This document shows positions 1 through 11,812 of a stretch of DNA of 64,000 nt, piece by piece. Source of the stretch: Lasiodiplodia sp. COLG20 (lineage: Eukaryota > Ascomycota > Dothideomycetes > Botryosphaeriales > Botryosphaeriaceae); the NCBI GenBank assembly GCA_009801085.1, contig VNWV01000002.1, forward strand, positions 1,054,001 through 1,118,000. Direction: 5' to 3'. The position numbers were made by a program, and so were the translations under genes. Position 1 is the stretch's first letter. Every line of letters begins with the position of its first letter. The notes beneath the pieces are model-generated. The model made no database searches, was not told where the DNA came from, and saw nothing but the letters and a program-made list of their open reading frames with translations.

Positions 1-737
1 TATCCTGTTCCGAACACGGAATACCGAGAACTGTATCTTCAGAGTGGCGGTAAGCTAGGCAGTGAGCAACAGAAGGAGACAGCTGTACAAGAGTACAATT
101 CCGAGAAGTTCGGCAGCGTGGCCGAGTTCGACTACACCTTCACCGAGCGCGTAAGACTGCTTGGTCTCCCGAAGGCGGAGCTATACATGTCATGTCCAGA
201 CAAGGATGACATGTGTGTGTTTGTCATCGTTCGGAAAAAGGACAAGGATGGCAACGTCTTGATGCATCTCAACTTCCCGGTAGAGGCCACCCCCGTCAAG
301 TGCATTGACGAGATTCCCGAGAAACAGCGCGCCAGCTTAAACCTGCACCAAGGCAGTGTAGGGCAGCTGAGGGCTTCGCACCGGAAGATCGATGGGAGCA
401 AAAGCATTCACCCACAATTCCCCTTTCACCCACATGAAGTGGAAGAGAAGATACCGCCTGGAGAGATTGTCAAGCTGGAGATCGGCATCTGGAATCTGAG
501 CATAGATTTTGAGGCGGGCGAGTCGGTGAATATCGCAGTAAGTACTCACCAAAATCATTGCAAAAGAGTTACGCTAACGCCGCATAATCGTAGGTGGGTG
601 GACAGTACCCCAGCCTGGCAGAGTTCAAGTCATATTCTGCGCCAAGGCCAGAACATGAGAAGAACAAGGGAGCGCACAGAATTCACTTGGGTCCGGAACA
701 CCCGAGCAAGGTCATTCTGCCTTTCGTGCAAGTGTGA
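1..737 (+). CDS. X-Pro dipeptidyl-peptidase family hydrolase, C-terminal part (5' truncated)
   Basis: The reading frame is open from base 1, so the N-terminal catalytic part lies outside the window. Exons are 1-537 and 594-737; the 56-bp intron (donor GTAAGT) joins ...VNIA to VGGQYPSL and the protein ends ...KVILPFVQV. The visible part matches the beta-sandwich PepX C-terminal domain of the CocE/NonD hydrolase group: FDYTFTERVRLLGLPKAEL (the swapped-strand and 'sugar-binding-like' lobe), then a region with LKLEIGIW-like strands near the end. The family hydrolyses acyl or X-Pro bonds with a Ser-Asp-His triad; none of the triad is in this fragment, so the substrate cannot be inferred. The domain call is fairly sure; the exact activity is not. 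Confidence 0.8.
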
Positions 738-1268
738 ATGTCTAGACAGTATGGGTAGTAAATATTTTTGATGAAGTTGATTACCGTCTCTGAGGTACCT
801 CTGAAGTGAAGCATTGGCTGGGCGTGACTCCAGAACCTACTTCTTGTGGTTAGACAGAAGGCCCTGTATAACCCCATTGAGCATGAAAATCAATGTCGAG
901 AGCATTTTACTCACCTCAGCACCAGCCTCTTTCCGAAGTGGAAGTTGCCGTGCGGTTGCTTTCCGAGGCTTGGTGGACTGGGCGCCACAGCTACTCCACC
1001 AAGTCTGGACCAATCCAGCGCCTGCCCACAGATCCCGCCCCCGCAATTCCACCAAGCCACCCCCCAAAACAACAACACAATCTGGGGAACAGCCACGCCT
1101 CCACATCCGGCCAATCGCCTAGTAGCGGTAGTAATGCCGGCATTGAGAAGTTGCAGAGGCGAGGTACCATATAACCCCCTCTTCCAGAGCGATCATTGAC
1201 ACCAACCTCACCCTATCGTTTTCTATTCACCTCTTTCCTTGCCACGAGATAAACACTGTTCCATCAAC
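738..1268. other. intergenic, hydrolase 3' end to MFS transporter start
   Basis: This holds the 3' flank of the hydrolase and the promoter and leader of the transporter. Short open frames occur on both strands but lack conserved motifs. A pyrimidine-rich stretch lies just before the ATG at 1269. I see no RNA gene or repeat. Confidence 0.6.
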
Positions 1269-3113
1269 ATGGATGACTCGAAGAAAAGCGCCGTGGAGCA
1301 CCGCGAAATTGTCGACAGCTACACCAAGCCGAAGGAAGTCTCAGATGTGACAGGCACAGTCAGGTTGGCAGAGGAGTCTGCAACGTGCCTGATTCCAACA
1401 CCGAGTTCGGATCCACGTGGTTAGAGTTTCGATGACCTGAAAGGCTGTAAGCGACCTGATGAGAAGTAGATCCGTTGAACCTATCTCCATGGCGCAAGTT
1501 CATCTTCGTCATGCTGGTCTCCATCTGTGAGTGCCCTTTGCCCCAGTGTTCACGAGTATACGGCTGATGAATCCGACAGTCTCCTCCATCGGCTTATCCA
1601 TGGTATCCGGATTCGGCGGCTTGCTCAGCTTCTACATCCCTGACTACTCGGCTGCCGGGGCCGACTATGCAGACATTACCGCTCTGATGACTTACCCTTC
1701 AATGTTCATGGGGATTGGAAACATCATCTCTGTTCCTATCGCTTTGGCGATTGGCAGACGTCCTGTTTTCATGTTCTCCACCCTTTTGCTCATCTTTTCG
1801 GCTGTTTTGTGTGCGTTTGCGAAGGATTACACCTGGCACTTCTCGGCACGGCTCGTTCTCGGGCTGGCGGCGGGTCAAAGTGAGGCGCTCGTTCCTCTTA
1901 TGGTCCAGGTATGCAAATTTATAAGAGATGCTAACCCTGACGTAACTGACGGGCGTCAACAGGAGATCCACTTTCTTCACGAGAGAAGTCACACGCTGAT
2001 GCTGCAGTCGGCAACTCAAACCATCCTCAGCGCTGTCCTCGTTCTCTGCGCATCGCCTATTGCTGGTGCCATAACTCCGCGATACTGGTACATCCTGGGT
2101 GCAGGAGTAACAGTGCTCCAGTTCATCCTGTCGATATTCTTCGTTCCGGAGACGAGGTACGAGCGGCCTCTCAGCGCCTACCAAGCAAATGATATGGTGC
2201 AATGGACGTCGGCAGGTGGAAATGAACCAGGAGAAGTACTCGCTCCAGTCACAACATCGACACGGCCTCCACTCGACCTGATCAACCATCAACCCCGCAC
2301 TGTTCTTTCCGACATGCGGCTCTTCGTCGGGCCTGCAGATTGGAAGCAGGCCTACTACACGCTGAAGGTCAGTGCCGCTCATCTTTAGACTAGCAATCAC
2401 TGACGCATATACAGGCCATGGTGCAAGTGCTCTTCTTCCCGAACGTCTTCTGGGCCTTTTGCCTCAATGGATTGACGATTGGGGTCAACATCGCCATCGG
2501 AACGACGTACGCAGCAGTGATCGAAGCGCCGCCATACAACTGGTCGGCGTCAGCGGCATCGTACGCCAACGCGGGACAGATCGTGACGGCGCTGGTGGCG
2601 CTTCCAGCGCTGGGCACGGGATCGGACAAGATAATCAAGTGGCGGGCGCGGCGTAACGGCGGCATCCATGAGCCAGAGAACCGGTTGATCCCGCTGGTGG
2701 TGCCCGTGTGCGTGGGGGTGCTCGCGGCCACCATATACGGCGAGGCGTGCCAGCACCCGGACCGCTACCACTGGTTCGCCCTCGTCTTCGCCAACGCCGC
2801 CTACTACTTCTGCTTCGTCGGCGCCAACATTGCTGCCATCACGTACCTGCTCGACTCGTACCCGGCAAGGGGAGGCCCGCTGCTGGTCGTCATCTGCGCG
2901 TTGCGCGGCTTCGTGAGCTTCGGGACGAGCTACGGCGTGGCCAAGTTCATTGAGACGGATGGGTACGACGGCTCGTTCGGGACATACGCCGGGCTGACAG
3001 CCGTGTTTGGCGTGCTGGGCATCGTAGTTTTCTTCACGGGCAAGCGTATTCGGGCGTTTACTGGTAAATGGGCGCAGGCTACCGACCCCGCGAAGCCGAC
3101 CATGTGTCATTGA
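1269..3113 (+). CDS. major facilitator superfamily (DHA1-like) transporter
   Basis: Five exons (1269-1419, 1470-1526, 1580-1908, 1963-2367, 2415-3113) give a 546-residue protein. The N-terminal cytosolic segment starts MDDSKKSAVEHREIVDSY and carries the DPRDPLNLSPWRKF motif typical of fungal drug/polyamine-type MFS proteins just before TM1. About twelve hydrophobic segments follow, with GRRPVF (loop 2-3 motif A remnant) and FVPETRYER after TM6, and a long central cytosolic loop. The joining of exons 1 and 2 (CGT G|AT CCG) restores DPRDPLNL, which supports the splice choice. The family exports or imports small organics across the plasma membrane by proton coupling; substrate unknown. Start codon is the first ATG in frame with this motif. 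Confidence 0.88.
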
Positions 3114-3480
3114 GAAGGAAATGGATGGTGATGATGTGCAAGCGAGGGTTGTGAAGGGTCGCGCCTTCCCTGATTGAGCTAGTTAGCTGTGCCTTCCATT
3201 CGTTCATACCGCAACTCAACGCCTATCATGTTCCTGTCAATAGACGTCCCCATGCATTCAGCTCCGAGGACCCACCAACACGTTGTCGAATCGGCTATGC
3301 GATGAGTGTTGATAGCCCGTGCGGGGAGGGGTACGCGGATAGATTCCCCGCTTCCCCAGATTCTACCCCCCACATTCCGATGGATATACCTAGGCCCCCG
3401 CAGTTCCACTCCTCTCCACACTCTCTTTCCGAAGCACAACGACCAACCGGCACGAACCCATTGCAAAGCATACCACACAG
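3114..3480. other. intergenic, transporter to zinc-finger regulator
   Basis: 3' flank of the transporter and promoter of the regulator on the same strand. CT-rich just before the ATG at 3481. Nothing else seen. Confidence 0.6.
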
Positions 3481-6400
3481 ATGCATTCCTGCCCTTTCTG
3501 CAACAGGACCTACGAACGCGCTGACCATCTCAGCCGTCATGTAAACTCTCGTCAGTTTAACAGTGCCCAAGCAGTTTCATCCCTTGCTCACTATATACCA
3601 GATCAGAATGCGCGCACTTTCCGATGTCCTGAGTGCTCCAAAGGCTTTAATCGACGGTAAGCTAAACTGACCATCTTTTCCGATGATCGGCGCCGGGTTT
3701 CTGACGGGCCCCAGGGATATTCTGCAACGACACCAGGCCGCCCACGCCAAAAATGCCTTGGAAGGCAAACCTCCCCAAAGAAGGCGGGTTGACCGTGTGA
3801 GCAGAGCTTGCGAGCCTTGTGCTGCAGCAAAAGCAAAGTGTGACGAGGAAAGGCCCTGCAAGGTAACTCTCGAAACAGCCACGTGAATGGTGAAACTGAT
3901 GACTGTAGCGTTGTCGAATTCAAAATGAAAAATGCGTAGACAGGCAGTCTTCATTTTGCTTCAGCAGTACTATGCTGGAGAACGATTCAGCCGGTCTCCC
4001 TAGTCCTCAATCCACTTGCGAGCTCTCGACACCAGCATTCACTGATCAAAGGCGACAGAGCCAATGCTCTACCATCCTACCAAATGAAAGCTTTTCACCA
4101 GCGAATATAAGCTCTGTGACTGAAATTCCCATTTCCAATGCTTCAGTGGGCCTGCCCAACTACTTCGGTCACATGATGGCGCCTGAGGCACACAAAATGG
4201 ACATTTTGCCCCCAGCGCATTTGCCTTACGATGTTCTGGACTTCATGCAGACCACAGATCTTGTACTTGACGATATCGAAACCCTTGAATTCGACTTCGA
4301 TGCTGGTTTTCCTTCCTTCTTCGAGGGTCTCGAGACCGCCGAAACGAGACAGCAGACAGAGCAGAATGACGGGTCCGAAATAGCCCAAGATGCTGAAGGG
4401 ACAGCTTCGCGGCGCGAGGCTTTCGAAAGGTCTCCTTGGTAGGTACACAACGACGCCAAATTCCACTATCCGGCTCTGATATTTGCAGGTTTTGGAAACC
4501 ATCATCCGCCCAGAATGCATTCAGTGATCATCCGCGAATGCCCCTCGAGAGTGACAACGTCGACGTTGCCGCATCCCCCCACTGGCCCTATTCCGTGGAT
4601 CTTATCATCCAGGATAAACTCAGCCAGCAGACCAGGGATCGCATCCTTCAGCTGGTGATCCAGACTGTCGGATCAAAAGTTTCTATTCCGTCGTTCCCGT
4701 CCGCCGAATTCTTGGATGTTTTAATCAAGAATGGAATAGCAAAGAAACTGGAAACCGACGCTTGGATTCATCCGCATACCCACTGTTCCCAGACCACGAG
4801 GACAGAGCTTCTCACTGCCCTTATTGCAGCTGGATGTGTCTGCTTTGGTATCATGGCTGTCGGTAAAACAGGGGGTTTCCTTCAAGAAATAGTCAGGGTG
4901 GCTCTAAGTAATTTAGTGAGCCCAAAGTATAGCCTCTAGTGCACGCAGGCTTGCTGACTTCGTTAGGTTGAGAAGGACAACAGCGTCCTCCGGGACTTGC
5001 AGTATCTTCAAGCCTACATGATATGGATTGATATCGGCATTTGGTGCGGCTATAAGAGACAGATGGAGATTGCAGAAAGCAATTTGCAACCTCTTTGCAC
5101 GGTCTGTCGCATTTACAAACTATCACTGCATGTATTAATCATTGGATATCAGGCTTTAAGAAAGGCTGGTGCATTCAACAAGTCTTTCTACAAACGTATC
5201 GTCCCGTCACTCGATGATGATAATGCCACTCTGGAACAAAAGTGGAGGCAATGGGTGGAACAGGAATCATACAAACGGTCAGTGGTCTGGAATTAGATCC
5301 AATCATCTTATTGACCGGTGTACAGGCTCGTCTACCATTTATTCGAGCACGACATTTTGGTAGCATTTACCATGACCCGCAATCCACTGACCTCCTATTC
5401 AGAGTTCAGCGTCCCTTTTCCCGCGGAAAAAGATATCTGGCTCGCGCCGTCCCCGTCTGCCTGGAGAGCCATTCACCTCTCTAAAGTCCGGGCCCCTGAT
5501 CCGGTCTTCAATTCACTAAGAGACATCCTCATAAAACCCGACCGCCTAAACACCCTATCCGGAGACGCCGACTTCGATAGGGCGACCTCAATCTTCGTCC
5601 ACGGTGTCGGGGCAATGGTCTGGGACTACCGGAAACAAGCATCCATCACGCAAGAGAGCTCATCCCACGACGATCCCACTGCCCACCTCTGGCTCCAAAG
5701 CCGACGGCAAGAGCTGTACGTCCCAACAGTCCTCTCTCCCACCCCACCCCCCTTACACTCTCAACTAACCCTCTCCCCTCCACACAGATCCACCCTCCTC
5801 CAAACCCTCCAAACCACGCACCCCCGCGCCCCGGCCGTCCTCACCCTCCTCGCCGAGTTCCTGCAAATGCACCTGCACGCCTCGCTCGACGACATGCAGC
5901 GCTTCGCCGGCAAGTACGGCGAGGCCGAGGCGCGCCGCGCGTGCGCGAGCCTCCTGGTCAACGAAAGCAACGGCAACGACCCCAAGAGCTGCTGCTCGTG
6001 GCCCGCCACGCGCGCCGCCCGCGCCGCCGTCTGGCACGCCGGCCAGGTGCTCCGCGCAGCCCGCAGCGTCCCGCCGTACCAGCTGCGCGGCGCCGACGCC
6101 ATTGCAGTCTACTACGCCGCCCTGACGCTGTGGGTGTGGGCCGTGCTGAGGGAGAGGACGGCGGCGGCGGCGGCGGCGGCGGACGGGAGGGGTGGTGGTG
6201 GTGGTGGTGGTGGTGGGGTACAAAGCGTGCATACGGATCTCGTCGGTGGCGCGGGTGGTGGTGGTGCTGCGGACAGCGTGGGCGCGCATACCGTCGTGCG
6301 GCTGGATGGCGCGAGGGGACGGGAGCAGGAGGCGTTTCTGGCGCACGGCGTCGGGACGCCGGTGCTGAGCTTCGACTGGAATCGAGAACGTGGAGACGAG

Positions 6401-6664
6401 GCTGACGGAAGAACACGACGGCTGCGGCGGCGGCAGCAGCAACAGCAGCAACAGGAACAGGAACAGGAAGAAGGTGGGAGTAGTAGTAGTAGTAGTAGCA
6501 GTCGTGACGGAGGGGGAGGATTTGTCGAGATCCAGCCAAGCCAGGTCATGCGCGTGGGCGCGCAGGTGTTGGAGGGCAATTATCCGAACTCAGGGAAGGA
6601 TGAATTGCCGCCCATGATTATGAGCCTGCGGAATCTGATGAGGGATTTGGGGAAGTCTCCGTGA
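3481..6664 (+). CDS. C2H2 plus Zn2Cys6 hybrid transcription factor
   Basis: Nine exons (3481-3540, 3607-3656, 3715-3862, 3909-4438, 4489-4915, 4967-5101, 5153-5277, 5326-5715, 5788-6664) give about 913 residues. Residues 4-20 form a C2H2-like finger that keeps C4, C7 and H20 but lacks the second histidine. Residues 27-47 are a canonical C2H2 finger (C27, C30, H43, H47). Residues 69-95 are a perfect Zn2Cys6 cluster (C69, C72, C79, C85, C88, C95). A fungal transcription-factor middle homology region follows (QAYMIWIDIGIWCGYKRQ near residue 410). The last exon is full of Gly, Gln and Ser runs. Expected to act in the nucleus as a DNA-binding regulator; target unknown. The first intron (66 nt) is in frame and free of stops, so retention would add 22 residues between the fingers. 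The next-door transporter could be a target, but nothing shows this. Confidence 0.85.
6160..6503 (+). repeat. simple-sequence tracts inside the regulator's last exon
   Basis: GCG repeats at about 6160-6183 (Ala), GGT repeats at 6191-6216 (Gly), CAG/CAA repeats at 6432-6470 (Gln/Glu) and AGT repeats at 6478-6503 (Ser). All are in frame with the coding sequence and probably length-variable between strains. Confidence 0.85.
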
Positions 6665-6993
6665 GGATGAGCGGGTTTTTGGAGTTAGATAGAGACGACT
6701 AACGTTCCCTATTTCACGTGAGATCATTTGCAATGTGGACCTCGTAGAAGATGTAACACGGAACAATCGACAGCAGGTAATAAAGAAGAAAGAATAGCAT
6801 GATCGCATTTTATCCAACAAGCAAGCGTATGGTATCTCGTGTGCCTCCAAAGTCATTGGGAAGAAAAAGAAAGATGAAGGGCTAAGAATAAGAAAGTCTC
6901 CAAACCCACTGCTTCACTCTTCCCCATCAAACCATGTCGAATAACCTACAATCTTCTGACCGACCGGTTTCCATCCCTCGTACACGTTTCACT
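6665..6993. other. convergent 3' flanks
   Basis: Space between the 3' ends of the zinc-finger gene (+) and the GAT-domain gene (-). It is A-rich on the + strand (6776-6800, 6860-6890). No gene seen. Confidence 0.6.
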
Positions 6994-8549
6994 CTAGTAC
7001 CTGTACACTACTCTTCTCTCCTCCACTGGGCTCACATCTGGCACCTCCGACTCCGGTCCCGTCGCCGCCCCATGCATCGTTCTGTTCACATCCGCACTCT
7101 CCTGCCTGTGCAGATAGCTTGGGGTGCTCTGGAAATCGTTGCCCGGCCTGATAAGATGCGCGTTGTTGCCAGAAGAACCGTAGTGCTGGGGCTCCAGCGG
7201 GTGCGGCTGATTAGCAGCGTGAGAGTCCGAGAAAGGATCATCTGCTTCAGGGGAGTCGCGGCTCTCGCGGGCAGCGAGCGACTGCTGCAGGTGCGGAGGT
7301 GGGTTAGGCGGGGGCGCGTAGGTCTGCTCGGAGGCGAGAGGAGGCGTTGAGGCGGGAGGAGGGACAGCAGCAGCAGCAGCAGGTGGCGGAGTTGGGGTCG
7401 GAGTGGAAGAAGAGGTCAGCGGCGCGTTGTTGTGCAAGTTGTTGGAGGAGTTGGTGCGTCGAGCAGCCAGGTAAGCGCGCTGATGCTTGGTAAGCGCGAG
7501 CGATAGCTGCTCGTTCGTCTCGATTAGCGTGAGAATCGTCTCGTCGTCAGCCTGCGTCGAGTCCTCGGTAGCTGTGTTGATGTAGTTTTGAATGCTACGC
7601 TGCGCCTGCTGGCATCGCTCGCCGAATTCCTTGACCAGGTCGTTGCTTCCAAGCTCATCCGGGGGCGTGCTCTGGATTAGCTGCAGTAGAAGCTTCGCGC
7701 TTGTCCGCGCCTCTTCGATCCGTGCTGCCAGCTCCGAAGGCGAGGGGAGACCACGCGAGCGCCGGCTGCTCTGGCCGTCGCCGTTTCCTGATGGCCTCGT
7801 TTGGCTGGGATCAAACGGCGGGGCATTGAGCGCGCGAGGTCCGTTGCTGCTGCTGCTGCTGCTGCCATGAACGTACTCCTTACGCCACATGTGAAACAGC
7901 GGATTCAAATTGGTGTCATAGGCCTTGTCCCTCTCCAGCGCAAACAGCGTCTCCCGCAGTATCTGCTGGACGCTGGGATCCCGTCCATTGCGGAGGAGGT
8001 CTTTGACGGTGCTGACGAATTTGGCGTCGATATTGCGGGTGAAGGTGGGACCGGGGTTATCGGTAAGGATGCGGATCAGCATGATCGAGTTGTACTGCAC
8101 ATGAGGCTTTGAGTAGTTGTCCTTGGACAAGAACTTGCGGATCTGGTAGGCGCAAGCCTCGGCGGCTACGGGCGAGGACTCGGCGGCGGTTACGATTTCC
8201 GGGAGGTACTGGATCTCTTCGTTCTATGGAAGAATAGTGGTCAGCGGCGGCCTGGGGGAGGTTATGACACGGAGAGCTCGAACTTACGGAGTTATTTGGG
8301 CCGCCAGACTCGCAAAACAGCCGCTATATATCTAGATTAGCACATGTATAGAAGCTTACGGCGATATGTTTGACGTACCACGCCCCTCGCAGCATTTCCC
8401 TCTGGCGAATCCTGACCGTACGTGGGGGTATTGTCATCAGACGCGCCTATCGCCAGCCGTCAGCAAGCGCTCTAGACAGAAGAACAGCGGGGAAGCTCAC
8501 TGGTGCCAGGGCGCCTGCTAAGCAGGCCTTGTACCTTCTTCAGCACCAT
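6994..8549 (-). CDS. VHS-like/GAT domain membrane-trafficking adaptor
   Basis: Four exons in transcript order (8549-8501, 8446-8379, 8323-8288, 8223-6994) give 460 residues starting MVLKKVQGLLSRRPG. Residues about 30-170 form a VHS/ENTH-like helical domain (EACAYQIRKFLSKDNYS, IRILTDNPGPTF, VKDLLRN, VQQILRETL). Residues about 230-320 form a GAT three-helix bundle (ELAARIEEARTSAKLLLQLI, EQLSLALTKHQRAYLAARR), which in this family binds ubiquitin and Arf GTPases in endosome/Golgi sorting. The C-terminus is Pro/Ser/Ala-rich and disordered. The small exon 3 (12 codons, RLFCESGGPNNS) is needed to restore the conserved start of the VHS-like domain. Related to yeast Lsb5/GGA-type adaptors by domain content; orthology is not proven. 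Confidence 0.82.
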
Positions 8550-9629
8550 GGCGGTCCTGCTCGGCCGGGGGTGTGTTGTCGGAGGCAGTGTGGTGACGCG
8601 AGAGTCTCGGAGCGGCGAGCTCGTAGGAAGCTGGCTCGCAGCAGTCGAAGAGGGAGCAATCAAAGGCCGGGTCGTGTAGGGCGGAGCCGTGGGCAGCTCC
8701 CTTTCCCGCCGGTGGTGGATGGCGGTTTATGCGGAACAGAGGGTCGCGGTGACAGGGTCCGGTCGCTGGCGTGCCGCGCCGGTAATTGCGTAGGATAGCG
8801 TAGCGCGCTTCAGGGCCCTTGGGAGCGTCGACCTAGGCAACAGCACCAGCACTCGTAACCGCGGCTCGTCGGATGATTTCTTCTCGGGAACGGTAAGGCT
8901 GCTGCTGGATCTGGGCTCCAGTGTGCTTTTCAACCGTGTCTAGCTGCTAGGCCAAATAGCTCCCCCACACCCACCGCTCAGCACAGCCCCCCTCTCTGGC
9001 GCTGTCGTTGACGCAACATTGGATGGACGCGTGTACAAGAACGTGCAACGAGGCTTGGCTCCCGCTTGGTCTCGCGCGCTTCAATTGCAGCGTGACTGCG
9101 CGGGATGAAAAGTCTGGGGCCTAATACGCAAGCTGAGGCGCGCGTCCTGCGCAGCCCTCGCCCGCCCTCTGTCCGCTATTCTTGGCCTCCCCCGCCAAGC
9201 CTCTACGTCACTGTCTGTGGCGCGTGTGACCTCTATCTTCATTGATATCTACTCGGCGCCTCATGGCGCAGCCCAGCTGTCGCAACATACCGTGTTGTGC
9301 CTCGTGTGCACCCCTCCCATCCGTTCCCACCATATGTTCCTCTATTTTTACCGCTGTTCCGCATGCAAGCATGTGTACATTCGCACACCTTGTAACCCAA
9401 CGCCGTGCTGAAGCCTCTTTTCGATCGTTGGGCAGGGGAAAAATACAAAAAAGAAAAACGGCATGCTTTGATGGAATCTCAACAGAGTCCCGAAATAGAC
9501 ACAAGGAAAGGTTGAATGAAACGCAAAAGGATGGTCCGTAGAAACAGCGCCTGCTCAGATGCAATGAAAGCGAAGTGACGCCCCCGAAATTTTTACGAAA
9601 GAAGCCGCATTGACCGAAGTGTACGGCAG
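8550..9629. other. promoter region of the GAT gene and 3' flank of the next
   Basis: About 1.1 kb, GC-rich, both neighbours on the - strand. Short open frames only (for example 8727-8933 on -), without conserved motifs. No RNA gene or repeat recognised. Confidence 0.55.
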
Positions 9630-11812
9630 TCATCCGATGACTGCCTCGCCGAGGTAGCTGAAGTCGTTTAGGAGCTCGTCCATGCTCTCGAGCTCCGAGT
9701 TCACGCGCAAGGTGCTGTGCCGCCTTACCGAAAGCGGCGGCGATTCGGCCATGACCATCGTGGCCTGCGTTGAGATTTTAGTCAGAGTTGCCTGCGACGA
9801 GTACTCGTCCTCGGGCAGGCTGTAGCCCTGGAATCCGCTGTTGCTGAACCACGAATTCGTCCGAGTGTGAGAGATAGTAGGCAGCAATCCAGGGCTTGTT
9901 GCTGATGATGAATAGTCGAGATACGACTCCTCCACCTCATCCTCCTCTCCATCCTGATCGGCCCAAAATTGGAAAGATTCAGCCCGCGCCGATGGGGCGG
10001 TGCAGGGGCTGCTGCACGTAGGCGAGTGCATAGCCGAGTCTTCCAATTGCGGAAGGTCAACCGTAGTGCTGGTAACAGCCGACTGCGAAACATCGTCAAG
10101 CAATGAGCTGCCATTGACACTGATTCGAGTGTTGAGCGGAGGAAGCTTAAAGCTATCTGTGAAGCGGTCCATGTTCAGGAAGCTACCCTGGGGCTCCACT
10201 GTTAGTACTCCACAGTCCTCCTCTTGCGGTTGTCCCGGTGTGGCTAGCGTCTGGGCGATGTCCTCAATCCTTGAGTCGAGAGTAAGCACCGGAGGTAGCT
10301 CGAAATCCTCAATGTATCTCTCTGTTTCGGAAACACATCGATGAAGAGGTTCATCGAATTCGAAAGTTGATGCTTCTTCAGCTGCTTCTTCCTCAACACA
10401 GGGCAGCCTGCCGACCTTGCTAAAGCTGGAAGAATCATCGCTGGAGCGAAGTTCATCCTCATACGAGGACCAATAGCCTCCTCTTTCAAGCATCATGCTG
10501 CTGTCCAGGATGTCGGTAAAGTCGGTCCTCGTTGGGCTTATCTCCGGCGTAGAAATGTCCTCGATATCCCAGGGGAATTCTCCACCTAGCAATGCGATCG
10601 TCGTGTGCTCGATCCAAGTATCCACAGCCTGGTATGCCTGATGCATGAATCTTTCCTGCGCTCCAGTCCCGGCGAGGCCATTCCGCTTCCGTAAAAGGCA
10701 TTCCCTGTGTTGCCAGCACGCTAATGTGGCACCGGAGTCTGATAGCACGTCCTCTTCAAAGTCGATTGCTGGGGCCCCTGTGTGTCTCCGCTCAGGCTGT
10801 TGTCCACTTTGCTGTTCTGCAAGTCCCACATGCGCCGCCACGTCGCTTTTTGACCCACTGTTGTCCCTGCCTCCGCTCAGACCATGTCCCGCAATACCGG
10901 AATCATTGCGCCAATATCCAGGTTTCCTATCTTGCGAAGTCGCCGGGTCAGATCGCCCAACGGATGCTGGCCTGTTACTGCGAAGATTGAGGTGGCGTGC
11001 TTGCTGGGCAGTGGTCGCGCCACCTGCAGTCTTTGGCCGAGCATTTCCATGAGAGCTAGAAGACAGATCAAAGCGGCCATGGCGACTATAGCTGGTTCGG
11101 TGAGAGACGGCACCGGTGGAGGCGAAGCTACGACAGCTCTGGTCGGAAGTGGGGGCAAGGGACGATCGACAAGAATCTTCGCAGGAGGGAGTGACGGGAG
11201 AGGGAAAGAATGGCGATGGTGGAGGCACAGATGGTTTTCTAGAAAGAGCTTCGAACTTATTGGGGCGTGGGGTGCTGAAACGGGCATTGGGGTCCATGGT
11301 GAATGCTGGGGTCAGAACGGGTGCGGGTGGAAAGTCTGGATCGAAGTCATCTGATCTCTCTTCGTACGGCACTTCGAGAATGTTGACACATTCGCCCAGC
11401 AGCAGAGGGCAGGTTGTGGTAAAGGGCTTGGATTCATCGTGGTGTTCGTACACGCCGTCCAGCATATACTGCATGGTGAGTAAGGCGCAGCAAGAGTGGT
11501 TCGGCTGAAGACTCACGTAATACCAATAGGTGCCGCCCATTTTCAAGCCGCCTTCCCTCTTTTCAGGGCGACCTTGGGGCTCGCCATCGCAAACGATGTC
11601 CTTGAAGGTGAAGATACCACACCATTGGCGAGAGCTCTTCCTCTGATCCCGCTCCATGCGGTAGGAATGGGTGAAGTTGTCCCATGACCCCAGCAGCTCA
11701 ACTGACCGGGTCCCAGAGGGGACGTCACTGCAGCAGAATGAGCCGGAGGTTCAGATGAGGGCGGAGGGGCAACGTACATCCTGAAGGTGAAGAGTGTGGT
11801 CTGGTCCCCCAT
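9630..11812 (-). CDS. protein with AMPK-type glycogen-binding-like (E-set/CBM48) domain
   Basis: Three exons (11812-11778, 11727-11517, 11468-9630) give 694 residues. After splicing, residues about 8-110 read FTFRIDVPSGTRSVELLGSW, then DNFTHSYRMERD, FTFKDIVCDGE, GGLKMGGTYWYYYMLDGVYE and FTTTCPLLLGECVNILEVP. This is the compact beta-sandwich pattern of fungal proteins with the AMPK glycogen-recognition/E-set fold: LLGSWDNF is the loop-forming core, YWYYY a late strand. The remaining 580 residues are Ser/Pro/Glu-rich and without a recognised fold. Known family role: carbohydrate binding or structural domain; the function of this fungal protein is not known. An unspliced reading would lose the first strand, so the three-exon model is preferred. 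Very long 5' intergenic space (4.1 kb) precedes it. Confidence 0.72.

Noticed and set aside
1699..2400. 233-codon - strand frame inside the MFS transporter
   Set aside because: Antisense shadow; the + strand has clear TM segments and conserved motifs across it.
5765..6579. Long - strand frames opposite the zinc-finger gene's last exon
   Set aside because: They are reverse readings of the GCG/GGT/CAG tracts (poly-His, poly-Pro, poly-Leu) and not independent genes.
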